From assembly GCF_028285565.1 (NCBI RefSeq), contig NZ_JANQOY010000080.1, positions 1-64,000 of the forward strand: 64,000 nt of DNA, read 5' to 3'. Shown piece after piece: positions 28,327-38,243 of this stretch. The stretch comes from Acaryochloris sp. IP29b_bin.148 (GTDB taxonomy: Bacteria; Cyanobacteriota; Cyanobacteriia; Thermosynechococcales; Thermosynechococcaceae). Position 1 is the first letter of the stretch. Each line of letters starts with the position of its first letter. Made by a program: the position numbers and the translations under genes. The notes under the pieces were generated by a model. That model was not told the DNA's origin, did no database searches, and saw only the letters and a program-made list of their open reading frames with translations.

Positions 28327-29433
28327 TTAGTCAAAGACAGGTACTGTCTCAGGTAGGGGCTGATTATCTTGCTCCGCCTGGCGTTTGGGTTGCAAATATA
28401 AATTTTCGATCAACACGCCCCCCGCCGCGATCCAAGGAGGGGTAATTAAAGCACCGATAATGCCTAACACTTGGGTGCCGCCTAAGACCGCCAAGAGTTG
28501 ATAGAGCGGCGGGACATTTACAGATGGACTCACCACTAATGGATCGAGGACATAGGTTTCTAGATTTTGGATCACCACAAACAGCAAGAGCACCCACAAC
28601 GCCGTCCAGCCGCCTTGAGCGACGGCAAATAATAACGCTGGGATGGCTCCCAAAACCGGTCCAAAAAAAGGAATGAGATTGGTTAATCCTGCGATCGCAC
28701 CCAACCCTAAGGCCACCTCCGTAATCCCAATCAGCTTTAAGCCAATACTGACCGTCGTACCTAAGATCAGGGACACCAGCAACCGCCCTTGAATATAGGC
28801 TCCCATACGCTGACTGACAGGATGAACTTGATCGGCAAGGCGCTGCTCCCACGGCTGGGGGAATAACACCACTAATCCGTGGAGCAGCCGTTGTGAATCC
28901 GACAACATATAAGCGGAGAGAATAAGTGCGAGCAGTAAATTGAAAACGCCCCCTAATAAGCCTTTGGTGAGATCAACGGACTGCAAAATCAGCTTTTGAC
29001 TGGATCGGAATGTCCAAGCCGTCAGGGCTTGCAAATCGAAGACTTGATTGATCATCCCTAGGTCTTCCGGCTTGCTGATGCCCAGTTGCAGAATCGTATC
29101 TTCTAGCGATGTCGTCAGCACTTCTAAATATCCTGGCAGAGCATTGAAGATGCGCTGAATTTGTTCCGTGACCGTTGGCCCGATCACTAAGGTGAGCGTA
29201 ATAGCGACGCCAATCAGACCTCCATAAACCGCTAGTACAGCTAGCCATCGCGGCAGCCGTAATGCCTCCACCCGCTGAATCATAGGGGCTAAGGTCGAGG
29301 CCAAGACGATAGCAATCATCAGCACCACTACTAAGTTCTGTAATTGCCACAGCAGTAGCAGTCCCAGGCTGATGGCTCCCACTCTGATCAAACTGGCCAA
29401 AGAAAGGGAGGTGGATGCATCAGATGGCTTCAT
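28327..29433 (-). CDS. AI-2E family transporter (PerM-like)
   Basis: Multi-TM; GAIAGLTNLIPFFGPVLGAIPALL; VLGGTQVLGIIGALI. Confidence 0.85.
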   Translation of the reverse strand: MKPSDASTSLSLASLIRVGAISLGLLLLWQLQNLVVVLMIAIVLASTLAPMIQRVEALRLPRWLAVLAVYGGLIGVAITLTLVIGPTVTEQIQRIFNALPGYLEVLTTSLEDTILQLGISKPEDLGMINQVFDLQALTAWTFRSSQKLILQSVDLTKGLLGGVFNLLLALILSAYMLSDSQRLLHGLVVLFPQPWEQRLADQVHPVSQRMGAYIQGRLLVSLILGTTVSIGLKLIGITEVALGLGAIAGLTNLIPFFGPVLGAIPALLFAVAQGGWTALWVLLLFVVIQNLETYVLDPLVVSPSVNVPPLYQLLAVLGGTQVLGIIGALITPPWIAAGGVLIENLYLQPKRQAEQDNQPLPETVPVFD

Positions 29434-29464
29434 GTCAAAGCAGAGAAGGAATAAAAAGACAAAG

Positions 29465-29845
29465 CTACAGCTGCCAGCCTAATACATCCGCAATTTGATT
29501 GGGGAGTTGCAACGGGTCAAAGGGTTTAGGGATGGTCGCTAAAACACCTAATTCCTTGTAGCGATTCTGATCCACCGTTTGAACTTTGGCCGTCAGTAGT
29601 AGGACAGGAATTTGTTGAGTATGGGGATTGGCTTGAAGTTTTTGGTAGGTGGTGGCTCCATCCATATCCGGCATCATCACATCTAACAGAATCACATCAG
29701 GTTGCGCTTGCTCTGCTTTGAGTAACCCCTCAGCCCCTGAACTGGCTGTGACCACTTGCCAATGTTTAATGGTTTCCAACGCAATCTGGACAACTTCTTG
29801 AATATAGTGTTCGTTGTCAATTACCAGGATACATTTTGCTGTCAT
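29465..29845 (-). CDS. single-domain response regulator
   Basis: ILVIDNEHYIQEVVQ, VILLDVMMPDMDG, LLLTAK. Confidence 0.92.
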   Translation of the reverse strand: MTAKCILVIDNEHYIQEVVQIALETIKHWQVVTASSGAEGLLKAEQAQPDVILLDVMMPDMDGATTYQKLQANPHTQQIPVLLLTAKVQTVDQNRYKELGVLATIPKPFDPLQLPNQIADVLGWQL

Positions 29846-29848
29846 AGA

Positions 29849-32458
29849 CTACGTCTCACTTGCGCTAAACATATCTTGAGCATGAATGGGGAGTGTGAAT
29901 GTAAACGTGCTACCTTTCCCGAGCTGACTTTCCACCCAAATTTGGCCACCATGTTGCTGAACAATACTATGGCAAATAGCCAGCCCTAATCCAGTACCCT
30001 CATGGTTGCGAGCGTCAGAAGAATCCGCCTGCTGAAAGCGCTCAAAGATCGTGTCGATTTTATCGGCGGGAATGCCGCGCCCTTGATCCTCAACCTGAAT
30101 ACACACTTGCAGCGGTTTTTCAGCAGCAGAACGAGCGGGTGTCGCCTCGGCCAAGGTACAGCTGGGCGGCTGACTACTCCGATGGGCCGTAAGCCACACG
30201 GTTCCGCCAGCATGGGAAAATTTAATGGCATTACTCAGTAAATTGGTCAAAGTCTGGACGATGCGATCACCATCTACATCCGCCAAAATCGGCAAGGGTT
30301 GCACAGCAATATTGACCTGCATTTGACGAGCCATACCCTGCATAGTGTCGGCAGCTTGAGTCATTAAATCCGCAATATTGCATGGGTGTTTGGTCATACT
30401 GACTTGGCCCGATTCAATTCGTTCCACATCCAGAATGTCGTTAATTAAGCGGACTAATCGGTCCGTGCTATCTGCCGCAATATTAATCAGCCGCTGACTT
30501 TTATCAGGTTGGGCTGCTAACAAGCCGCTCGCGAGCATCCGCAGTGACCCATGAATCGAGGTGAGCGGTGTGCGTAATTCGTGGCTCACCACGGAAATAA
30601 ACTCATTCTTCATCCGTTCGACCACTTGGCGATCGCTAATATCTTTGAAAGTGATCACAGCACCAACAATTTGAGTCTGCTCCCGGATCGGCGTACTGAC
30701 ATATTCGACCGGAAACAGCGATCCATCCCGTCGTCGAAAGTGATCCGTAATAAACCGATGGGTCGCACCAGAGGTTAAGGAGTCTAGAAAAGGAGCGGGA
30801 ATCTGGGGCAGTTGAGGCTCTAAAATCAGCTCTATCGGTTGACCAATAAGCGCGTTGATCGTATATCCCAACAGTTTTGCAGCCGCTGGATTCACAAAGG
30901 TAATTTGAGTCTCTAGATTTAGACCACAGAGCCCTTCTCCCATCGAATTCAAAATTAATTCGTTTTGGCGCGTCAGCTGCATCAACGAGGATTGGGCTTC
31001 CACCCGTTCCGTAATGTCCCGCAGAATCGCCGTAAAGACTTGTTCTGTTCCCAACTGCAATTTCGAAATCGAGGCTTCTACCGTAAAGCAAGTGCCATCT
31101 CGCCGTTTGGCCAAAATCGGTTGCCGTTCACTCCGATGGCGGGCGAGCATATCAGCCTGTTCATAGGTTTGCATATAGCGCTGATGGGTCTGTAGAAATT
31201 CCGGAGGCAGCAAGACCTCTAAGGATTGCCCTAAGATCTCGTCACGGCGATAGCCAAACATTTTTTCCGCTCCCTGATTAAACAGGGTAATGGTTTGGGA
31301 CGCATCCACGGAAATAATTGCATCTTCCGCAATTTCTAAAATGCCAGAGAATCGCTTTTGGGATTGCTGCAATGCTGCTTCTGCCTGCTGACGGGTGTGC
31401 AGTTCAGCTCGCAACTGTTGATTGGCCGTGCGCAGCGCAGCCGTCCGTTCAGAGACTCGCTGCTCTAAGTTATATTTCGCTTCTTGCAGCACCACTTCCA
31501 CTTGCTCGCGTTCGGTCAGTTCAGATTGCAGTTGGCAATAGAGCTGTGATTGCTGAATAGCGATGGCCAGGTGTGTAGCCAGTCGACTGAGGAGTTTGAT
31601 TTCTAAAGATTCCCAAGGACGGGGACTACGACAATGATGGGCCATCAACAGTCCCCATACCTGATTCTCCAGGATAATGGGCACCACCAAATTGGCCTGG
31701 ATTTGGAATTGAATGAGTAGTTCCAAATGACAGGGGGTCAGGTTAGCGGTGTAGATATTCTCAATGGCACTCGCGTGGAGTTGGTCGGGAGAGCCGCCGT
31801 AAATATCTGGGAAGCAAGGATCTCGGATTTGGGTGCCCAGAATGGAGGGCCACTGATCCGTATCCACAGATTCCACCAAGACGATGCCATTCCAGTTTTT
31901 TTCTAGCTTAAAGATCAGAACGCGATCGGTCTCTAGAAGGTGGCGAACCTCAGCAACGGTGGTATTGAGAATGGTGTGCAGGTCTAATGATTGACGAATG
32001 CGGGCTGCGATCGCACTCAGTAACTGCTCATGCTCTATTTGCTGTTGGAGTGCGAGTGCTGATTGCTGCTGTTCCGTAATATCAATGCCTGTCCCAATCA
32101 CCCATTGGACGGTATCGCTTTGTTTAACCACCGAATGCGACCAAGCGATCAGGCGGTCACCGGTTTTTGTCCGCCAGCCGTGTTGATGCTGGTAGGGTAT
32201 CTGGTGAGTGAGCAACTGCTGGAACATCGATTGGACCTGTTCTTGCTCCTCTGGCACCAGCAATACCTGCCACAGGCAACGCGATTGGACCTCCGCAAAG
32301 GTATACCCAGACACCCGCTCACACGCTTGGTTAAACCCCACAATCCGCCCCTGGATATCCATTACCACCACTAAGGCTGGCAAGGTATTCAAGAGGGTGG
32401 TCATCCACTCCTGTTGGTCGGGCAACAGATGCGGGGCACACTCACGTTCAATGGTCAT
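29849..32458 (-). CDS. PAS-GAF-PAS-PAS sensor histidine kinase
   Basis: EFISVVSHELRTPLTSIHGSL H-box, NLLSNAIKF, DQGRGIPADK, GTGLGLAI. ATG at 32458 overlaps the upstream RR stop; ORF extends to 32554. Confidence 0.9.
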   Translation of the reverse strand: MTIERECAPHLLPDQQEWMTTLLNTLPALVVVMDIQGRIVGFNQACERVSGYTFAEVQSRCLWQVLLVPEEQEQVQSMFQQLLTHQIPYQHQHGWRTKTGDRLIAWSHSVVKQSDTVQWVIGTGIDITEQQQSALALQQQIEHEQLLSAIAARIRQSLDLHTILNTTVAEVRHLLETDRVLIFKLEKNWNGIVLVESVDTDQWPSILGTQIRDPCFPDIYGGSPDQLHASAIENIYTANLTPCHLELLIQFQIQANLVVPIILENQVWGLLMAHHCRSPRPWESLEIKLLSRLATHLAIAIQQSQLYCQLQSELTEREQVEVVLQEAKYNLEQRVSERTAALRTANQQLRAELHTRQQAEAALQQSQKRFSGILEIAEDAIISVDASQTITLFNQGAEKMFGYRRDEILGQSLEVLLPPEFLQTHQRYMQTYEQADMLARHRSERQPILAKRRDGTCFTVEASISKLQLGTEQVFTAILRDITERVEAQSSLMQLTRQNELILNSMGEGLCGLNLETQITFVNPAAAKLLGYTINALIGQPIELILEPQLPQIPAPFLDSLTSGATHRFITDHFRRRDGSLFPVEYVSTPIREQTQIVGAVITFKDISDRQVVERMKNEFISVVSHELRTPLTSIHGSLRMLASGLLAAQPDKSQRLINIAADSTDRLVRLINDILDVERIESGQVSMTKHPCNIADLMTQAADTMQGMARQMQVNIAVQPLPILADVDGDRIVQTLTNLLSNAIKFSHAGGTVWLTAHRSSQPPSCTLAEATPARSAAEKPLQVCIQVEDQGRGIPADKIDTIFERFQQADSSDARNHEGTGLGLAICHSIVQQHGGQIWVESQLGKGSTFTFTLPIHAQDMFSASET

Positions 32459-34757
32459 CGATCTGCCTCCTGATGCACGTCCATGGCTGAGACTGCTGAT
32501 CGGCTCTTTTGTAGAGTTCAGATAGGGTTCCTCCGGCTTGAGGATACTGGACAACGCCCATGGTTAACGCAATGGGGACCGCTTCTCCAGACGGCTGACG
32601 GTAGGTCTGGCAACTCTGGCCAAGATGCTGGATATGATGGGTCGCTTCGGCCGCTTGCACACCATACAGTCCCATGAAAAACTCATTACTACTCCAGCGC
32701 GCCACCACTGCTTCATCCCCACAGCCCTGATGCAATTCATGCCCCACATAACGGAGGATGGCATCGCCTATCCCCAAGCTATAGTCATCGTTAATTTGCC
32801 GTAAATTCGTGACTTTTACTAGGGCTAAACAGAGGGGTTGCTGTAGCTCCTGCGCCCGTTTCATCTGATGTTCGAGCATCGGTACCGCAGGTTGCCGTTT
32901 ATAGGCTTTGGTTAAGGTATCCATCTGCCAGAACTGCTGAGATAACTGCATACGCTCCAGGCGATTGACGAGGCGAACCACCAGTTCTGGTCCAATGACC
33001 GGCTTACTCACAAAATCATCTGCCCCCAAGGCAAAAATCTGGTTGACGATCTCTGCTTCGGTGTGAGCGGTCAGAAAAATAATCGGTAGGTTATGCCAAT
33101 AGGCGTCATTCCGCACCACCTGACACAGTTCCATACCGCTCACATGGGGCATTTCAATATCTAAAATCAGTAGATCGGGGGAGACGGCAACCAGCGTTTG
33201 CCAAAAGAGTCTGGCATCTGCAAGAGTACTGACCTTAAATCCCCAGGGCTCTAGCAAGGGCGGTAACATCTGTAACATCTGAGGGTCATCATCCACAATC
33301 ATGATCTTGGCGGTAATCGCCTGAGTGTGCTGGAGTGCCCGATCCACCTCATGTAATACCTGCATAGGCGTGAGGGGCTTTTCGAGATAAGCTCTACCGC
33401 CCAATCGAGCCACTTCCAAACGAGAGTGCAACCCATCGGGAGGCCCATAAAATAATACGGGTATGGCGGGATGATGGTGAGCCACCGCTTGCAGAAAGGT
33501 CAAGATCTGCTGCGCGTCTCTATCGACCGCTGGATCGATCAAAATCACCTGAGGAGGCTGTTGATTGAAAACCCGTTGAGCCGTGTCTAAGTCAGCTACA
33601 GTCTGTAGTGTCCAATTCCAGTGTCTAGCTTGTTCCGTTAAGTCGGTGACCCATTTGTCATCACTGTCGATAATCAGTAAAGACGGTAGGGTAGGCATGG
33701 CCTCTGGGAGATCAGCAGAGGCAGAATAACCTGATTGATCCACGGTTTGTCTGAGGGTTGCCACCTGGTGATGGAATTGCTCGATATGCTCTGGTGCCAG
33801 AGGCTGAGGCATTTTGAGCAGTTGTTCAAGGGTCCGAGCCAGCTGGGTGCCCTCATGCAGACCAAACATTCCTAAGGCGCCCGCTAACGTATGCGCTTCC
33901 TGCTCTGCCTGCTGCTGCTGGTCAGGGTCAAGCTGGCCGGACTGGGTCTGTAGAGCAGAGCACGTTTGTTCTAGAACCTTTACTTGGTCACTGATCCGGG
34001 AGTGATACCGCTGCCAAATCGTTGCGATCGCAGCCGAGTTATCCATCTGAGGAGTCCCCTCTTCTGTTGTCAGGTCTAGTTCAGATAAAGGCTTGAGCCG
34101 ATAGCCAATCCCATAGACCGTTTCAATCACATCTGGGGGTGCTTTTGCATCTCGTAATTTATGGCGGAGGCCCTTGATATGGGTTCTAACCGCCTCTTCT
34201 CCCGGCATATCCGCATAGGTCCACAGATGCTCTAACAACATCCCACAGCTAAAGACACGGCGAGGGTTACGCAGCAAGAGTTCTAACAGCGCATACTCCT
34301 TGGGCGTTAGCGCCAGCGGCTGCTGTTGATAACTGACCTGGGTAGAGCTAGGGTCGAGCTGAATATCGGCCCATTCTAAGATAGGGGTCGTATAGAGCCG
34401 ACCGCGACGCAGTAAGGCCCGGATACGAGCTTCCAGCTCTTCTAGATCAAAGGGTTTCACCACATAGTCATCCGCCCCAGCATCGAGTCCCACCGCTTTA
34501 TCATGGCTATTGCCCTGCCCTGTCAGGAGCAGAATGGGCATGGTATAGCCTTGATTACGCAGTTGACGACACAGCGTAATGCCATCCAGCTTGGGTAAGA
34601 TGACGTCCAGCATCAGCAAATCATACTCAAACGCCTCCACCATATCGGCAGCGCTCTCACCATCGGTCGCCGTTTCCACGGCATAGCTGCACTGGGTTAG
34701 CAGCGTGATTAAGGCATCCGCCGTCGGCTGATCATCCTCAACGACAAGTATTTTCAT
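32448..34757 (-). CDS. multidomain response regulator: Rec, OmpR-type wHTH, Hpt, Rec, Rec, degenerate GGDEF
   Basis: ILVVEDDQPTADAL; ALTPKEYALLELLLRNPRRVFS; EAHTLAGALGMFGL; two further receivers; RWSSNEFFMGL at the GGDEF position. Confidence 0.85.
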   Translation of the reverse strand: MKILVVEDDQPTADALITLLTQCSYAVETATDGESAADMVEAFEYDLLMLDVILPKLDGITLCRQLRNQGYTMPILLLTGQGNSHDKAVGLDAGADDYVVKPFDLEELEARIRALLRRGRLYTTPILEWADIQLDPSSTQVSYQQQPLALTPKEYALLELLLRNPRRVFSCGMLLEHLWTYADMPGEEAVRTHIKGLRHKLRDAKAPPDVIETVYGIGYRLKPLSELDLTTEEGTPQMDNSAAIATIWQRYHSRISDQVKVLEQTCSALQTQSGQLDPDQQQQAEQEAHTLAGALGMFGLHEGTQLARTLEQLLKMPQPLAPEHIEQFHHQVATLRQTVDQSGYSASADLPEAMPTLPSLLIIDSDDKWVTDLTEQARHWNWTLQTVADLDTAQRVFNQQPPQVILIDPAVDRDAQQILTFLQAVAHHHPAIPVLFYGPPDGLHSRLEVARLGGRAYLEKPLTPMQVLHEVDRALQHTQAITAKIMIVDDDPQMLQMLPPLLEPWGFKVSTLADARLFWQTLVAVSPDLLILDIEMPHVSGMELCQVVRNDAYWHNLPIIFLTAHTEAEIVNQIFALGADDFVSKPVIGPELVVRLVNRLERMQLSQQFWQMDTLTKAYKRQPAVPMLEHQMKRAQELQQPLCLALVKVTNLRQINDDYSLGIGDAILRYVGHELHQGCGDEAVVARWSSNEFFMGLYGVQAAEATHHIQHLGQSCQTYRQPSGEAVPIALTMGVVQYPQAGGTLSELYKRADQQSQPWTCIRRQIDDH

Positions 34758-35257
34758 AATCGGGCTCCTGACATCAGGTCCGATGAAATCTCTAAGGCAA
34801 TGGCTACTTCAATTATCGGTAAAAATTTGCGATCTCACCATAGAGACGATTGGCGAACCCCCAAAAGCAGCCGCCTTGAGCCTCAATGGACTGTGCTCAA
34901 GACAGTCTGGTGATGTGTCCCTGAGCGAAACCGTTGGTAAGACCGCACATCGAGCAGACGTCCAATTAAGAATAAATAAGCCATGAGAAAAAGTTGATCG
35001 GCTCTCCATTACTTAGGCTAAAGCTATTGCATGAATCACAAGCTTCCCTGAGGCGATCAACCCGCGACCTGACCCCTGAGCAGAGCGTAGGAGGACCTGA
35101 AAATATTTTATCGAACCAATCGTTTCAAAAATGATCGTTAAATTGATGACTCTTTCTTGACGATATAGTACTGTTGAGGGCAAAACTTATTCCCCTATTC
35201 AGGGCACTGACTGTCGCTTGAACTGAGTTCAGGTTGCAATCAACATCAACCATTTGA

Positions 35258-37717
35258 ATGTCTAGACTTCCTACTATTTCTGATCAGCGACTGGGTATGG
35301 TGTTACAGCAAGCTGGGCTAGTGTCAGCCCAGCAAGTGGAAGTAGCGCTGGAAGAGCAGCATCACGCTGGACGCCGGATTGGAGAAATCTTAGCGAGCCA
35401 TGGATGGCTCAAGCAGGAATCAGCTGACTTTTTCGCAGAGGTATGGCCCTGGATCCAAGATCAAACTTGGCAAGAACCCCTGGGACAGTATCTTAAACAA
35501 GCCGCTCTCTTAGATGAAGCTCAAATTCAGGCTATTTTGCGAGAACAGCGACAAACACCACTCAAGTTCGGCACTTTAGTCATTTTGAAGGGATGGGTGC
35601 GAAGACAAACCGTTAACTTCTTTTTAGAGCATCTCGATCCGAAGCAAATACAGGCCATCCGTCAACGTGAGCGTGGCCGTAAAGGGGCTCTAGCGGCTGA
35701 AGCAATTCGAAGGAAGCTGCTGGAGAACAAAGTAGTCAACCCTTTCTTGCTGCTATTAACGTATCAGAAGGTACTAGAGCTAGGCGCCATTACAGCAGAT
35801 GATAGCCGTGAACAAAACGAGTTGTTGCGCCTGGGTCTGGTAAGAACAGACCATCAGATACTGAGACTGGCAACGGACCTGGACCCATTGCTCCTCAACC
35901 CACAGTGGGTTGTTCAGGAACTGAACCAACGTCGCCCCTATAGCCACATCCGGCTAAAACTACTGGAGCTGAGTAAAAAATCTGAGCATCCTTACCAAGT
36001 GCTATCGGCCATCCAAGCCTGGACTGGCAACCAGGCGGATCTAACCCAAATCCTCTATCAAGTTACGGTTGAGGCGAGTGTCTTTATTGAAGCTGGAGAA
36101 GAAGCCACCCAGGTTGAAAAACTAGTTGATGATCACATTCTTCAGAACTGGGAGTCAGGGGCTGCGGCTGAACACTTGCGAGGGCTTCGCGATCGCTGGC
36201 TGAATCACCAGCGTTGTCGCCCCCAATACTTGCTGGATCTGTATGGCCGTATTTTAGAAGAGTTTGATATTCCGGCTGAAGACAGCTTAGAAGAACAGGT
36301 GTTGTTGACGCTGGGTTTGGTGACCCGTCACAACCAGACGCTGAGCATTGCCAACCTCATCTATCGACATGTCTTTAATCATCATTGGATTACTCAAGCC
36401 ATCATCGATGTATTAGAGTCACAGGCAGAGGGATTAGAGTCACAGGCGCTAGAGACTTCAGAGCCGCCTAACATCAGTGACGACGAGTCCGGGACAATAT
36501 CTGAGACCCAACCGTCTTATGACACAGACGACGACAGTCCTATCCCTGTCGTCAAAGAAGAAGCTGAAGACCCGTCGGTCCCAAACGTCATATCTGAGGA
36601 TGAAGAAGAGGATGAAGATAGCAGCTCTTTGTCTTCACCGATAGAACTGGAGGATGCTGACGTCCTGACCACCAATAGCGAGTCAGAACAGTTCTTACTC
36701 AAGATCATGGATATCAGTAAAGAGCTATCCGAAGACGACATTACCTCCTTCTTTGCATCCCCAGCAGAATTGGAGGATGCTGACATCCTGACCACCGACA
36801 GCGAGTCAGAACAGTTCTTACTCAGGATCATCGATATCAGTAAAGAGCTATCCGAAGACGACATTACTTCCTTCATGTCCCCTCGTCTAGACATCTCAAA
36901 GGCTAGCTCGAAAGGGTCCCCCTTTGTCGGCATTCCTGAGGCCAGTGCGGCGTTGCCCGCCCAAGATTCCTTCTCGTTATCTACCCCTGCAAAACCAAAG
37001 CCACGTCGGCAAGCGCTCTGGCTAACGTTGGGAACACTGATGTTGGGGGGAGCGATCACTATTGCAGTCTTCTGGCGGCCATCCAGTGAGATGACTCCTG
37101 TAACATCTGCTCCTTCAACGCTGTCTGAAGGATCCTCAGGAACCCCTCAGTCGGGCGAGAATCTAACACCTGCAGGGAATGGGAATAGCAATACTGCGGT
37201 TAGGGCAGATCAAGCCCTGACGATAGCAACACCGTCTAGCACTCAATCAATGGCCACTCACGCATCCACATCAAGCAGCACGGTTGTGATTAGTGCCCTG
37301 GATCCAACCGTTAAGGTGCCTATTGTCACGACGGGGAGCACACAAAAACAGCTCCTCAACACCTTAGGACTCCCTACTTGGGAGCGGAAAGGATACTATC
37401 CAGGGAGTCGAGCCTTCTTTTACAAAGGGATTGTGCCTGATCGGATTGATTTAGGTTATTTAGTGCACAAGACGACGGGAAAACTGCTGCAAACGGAAAT
37501 AGCCTTCGCCCAATCGGTTCCATTGGAGACCATTCAAACAACGCTACGCCAGCTTTTGCAAGGGACACTCCCTCCGTCTGTTCAAGAGCGCTTAACGCAA
37601 ATTTATCAGCGACGCATTAACCAGCACACTTTTGCAGTCAAAGCCTGGAAGGGTGAAATTCATCGAAACCAAAAGGGCTGGATTTATATTGGTATTTGGG
37701 ATACAGGCTTTCACTAA
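35258..37717 (+). CDS. hypothetical protein: helical N-terminal repeats, acidic linker with 41-aa duplication, TM segment, C-terminal domain
   Basis: 819-aa intact ORF; T2SSE_N/DUF2949-like N-terminus; TM LWLTLGTLMLGGAITIAVFW. Confidence 0.6.
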   Translation: MSRLPTISDQRLGMVLQQAGLVSAQQVEVALEEQHHAGRRIGEILASHGWLKQESADFFAEVWPWIQDQTWQEPLGQYLKQAALLDEAQIQAILREQRQTPLKFGTLVILKGWVRRQTVNFFLEHLDPKQIQAIRQRERGRKGALAAEAIRRKLLENKVVNPFLLLLTYQKVLELGAITADDSREQNELLRLGLVRTDHQILRLATDLDPLLLNPQWVVQELNQRRPYSHIRLKLLELSKKSEHPYQVLSAIQAWTGNQADLTQILYQVTVEASVFIEAGEEATQVEKLVDDHILQNWESGAAAEHLRGLRDRWLNHQRCRPQYLLDLYGRILEEFDIPAEDSLEEQVLLTLGLVTRHNQTLSIANLIYRHVFNHHWITQAIIDVLESQAEGLESQALETSEPPNISDDESGTISETQPSYDTDDDSPIPVVKEEAEDPSVPNVISEDEEEDEDSSSLSSPIELEDADVLTTNSESEQFLLKIMDISKELSEDDITSFFASPAELEDADILTTDSESEQFLLRIIDISKELSEDDITSFMSPRLDISKASSKGSPFVGIPEASAALPAQDSFSLSTPAKPKPRRQALWLTLGTLMLGGAITIAVFWRPSSEMTPVTSAPSTLSEGSSGTPQSGENLTPAGNGNSNTAVRADQALTIATPSSTQSMATHASTSSSTVVISALDPTVKVPIVTTGSTQKQLLNTLGLPTWERKGYYPGSRAFFYKGIVPDRIDLGYLVHKTTGKLLQTEIAFAQSVPLETIQTTLRQLLQGTLPPSVQERLTQIYQRRINQHTFAVKAWKGEIHRNQKGWIYIGIWDTGFH
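36644..36876 (+). repeat. 123-bp in-frame direct duplication
   Basis: ELEDADVLTTNSESEQFLLKIMDISKELSEDDITSF followed by ELEDADILTTDSESEQFLLRIIDISKELSEDDITSF. Confidence 0.9.
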
Positions 37718-37789
37718 ACACTGCTCAGAACAGTGCTTGTTGTGTGGCCTGAGCAGTATCTTCTTCAATCGCAGCGGCAGAGCGCCAAC

Positions 37790-38056
37790 TTAAACGTCGT
37801 AGACGCGACACTCCTCAGCATTGGGGTGACCATCACAATAGCTTTCAAACTGAGAAGGCTGCGCTTGTACTTTCTGGTGGGAATATTCAGCTTGCAGTTC
37901 TTCGACAATATCCCAAGCAACGGCGCAAGCTTTAGAGCTGCTTCCTTCATTAGCGCAGGTTTCACGCGCTTGTGATAGCGCATCTTGCATACGCTTTTCC
38001 ATCGCTACAGATTGCTCAAGGGTAGGATTTGGGGCTGTCTCTAAAGTAAGTGGCAT
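37790..38056 (-). CDS. CP12 domain protein (paralog 1)
   Basis: ETC(9)CAVAWDIVEELQAE...SYCDGHPNAEECRVYDV; four conserved Cys. Confidence 0.9.
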   Translation of the reverse strand: MPLTLETAPNPTLEQSVAMEKRMQDALSQARETCANEGSSSKACAVAWDIVEELQAEYSHQKVQAQPSQFESYCDGHPNAEECRVYDV

Positions 38057-38243
38057 TTTTAATCACATTCCTAAGTTTGGGGTCAGAGTTGAGGCTTTTT
38101 AAGTCGCATCATCACGCCGATGACTTCCCTTCTAACCTAGCGATGCTTTCCTCGTACCGACAGCAGTAGAAACCCGTAACTCCTCGGTCGGTTTATTCGC
38201 TAAAACGGACGTTAACTCCGTGATAGCACCGACCCAGTGCCCC

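Noticed and set aside
28364-28852. 162-aa minus ORF within the AI-2E transporter
   Set aside because: Alternative-frame shadow ORF of a clear membrane protein.
30636-31091. Minus-strand 151-aa ORF inside the histidine kinase
   Set aside because: Alternative frame of a strongly supported kinase CDS; low-quality composition.
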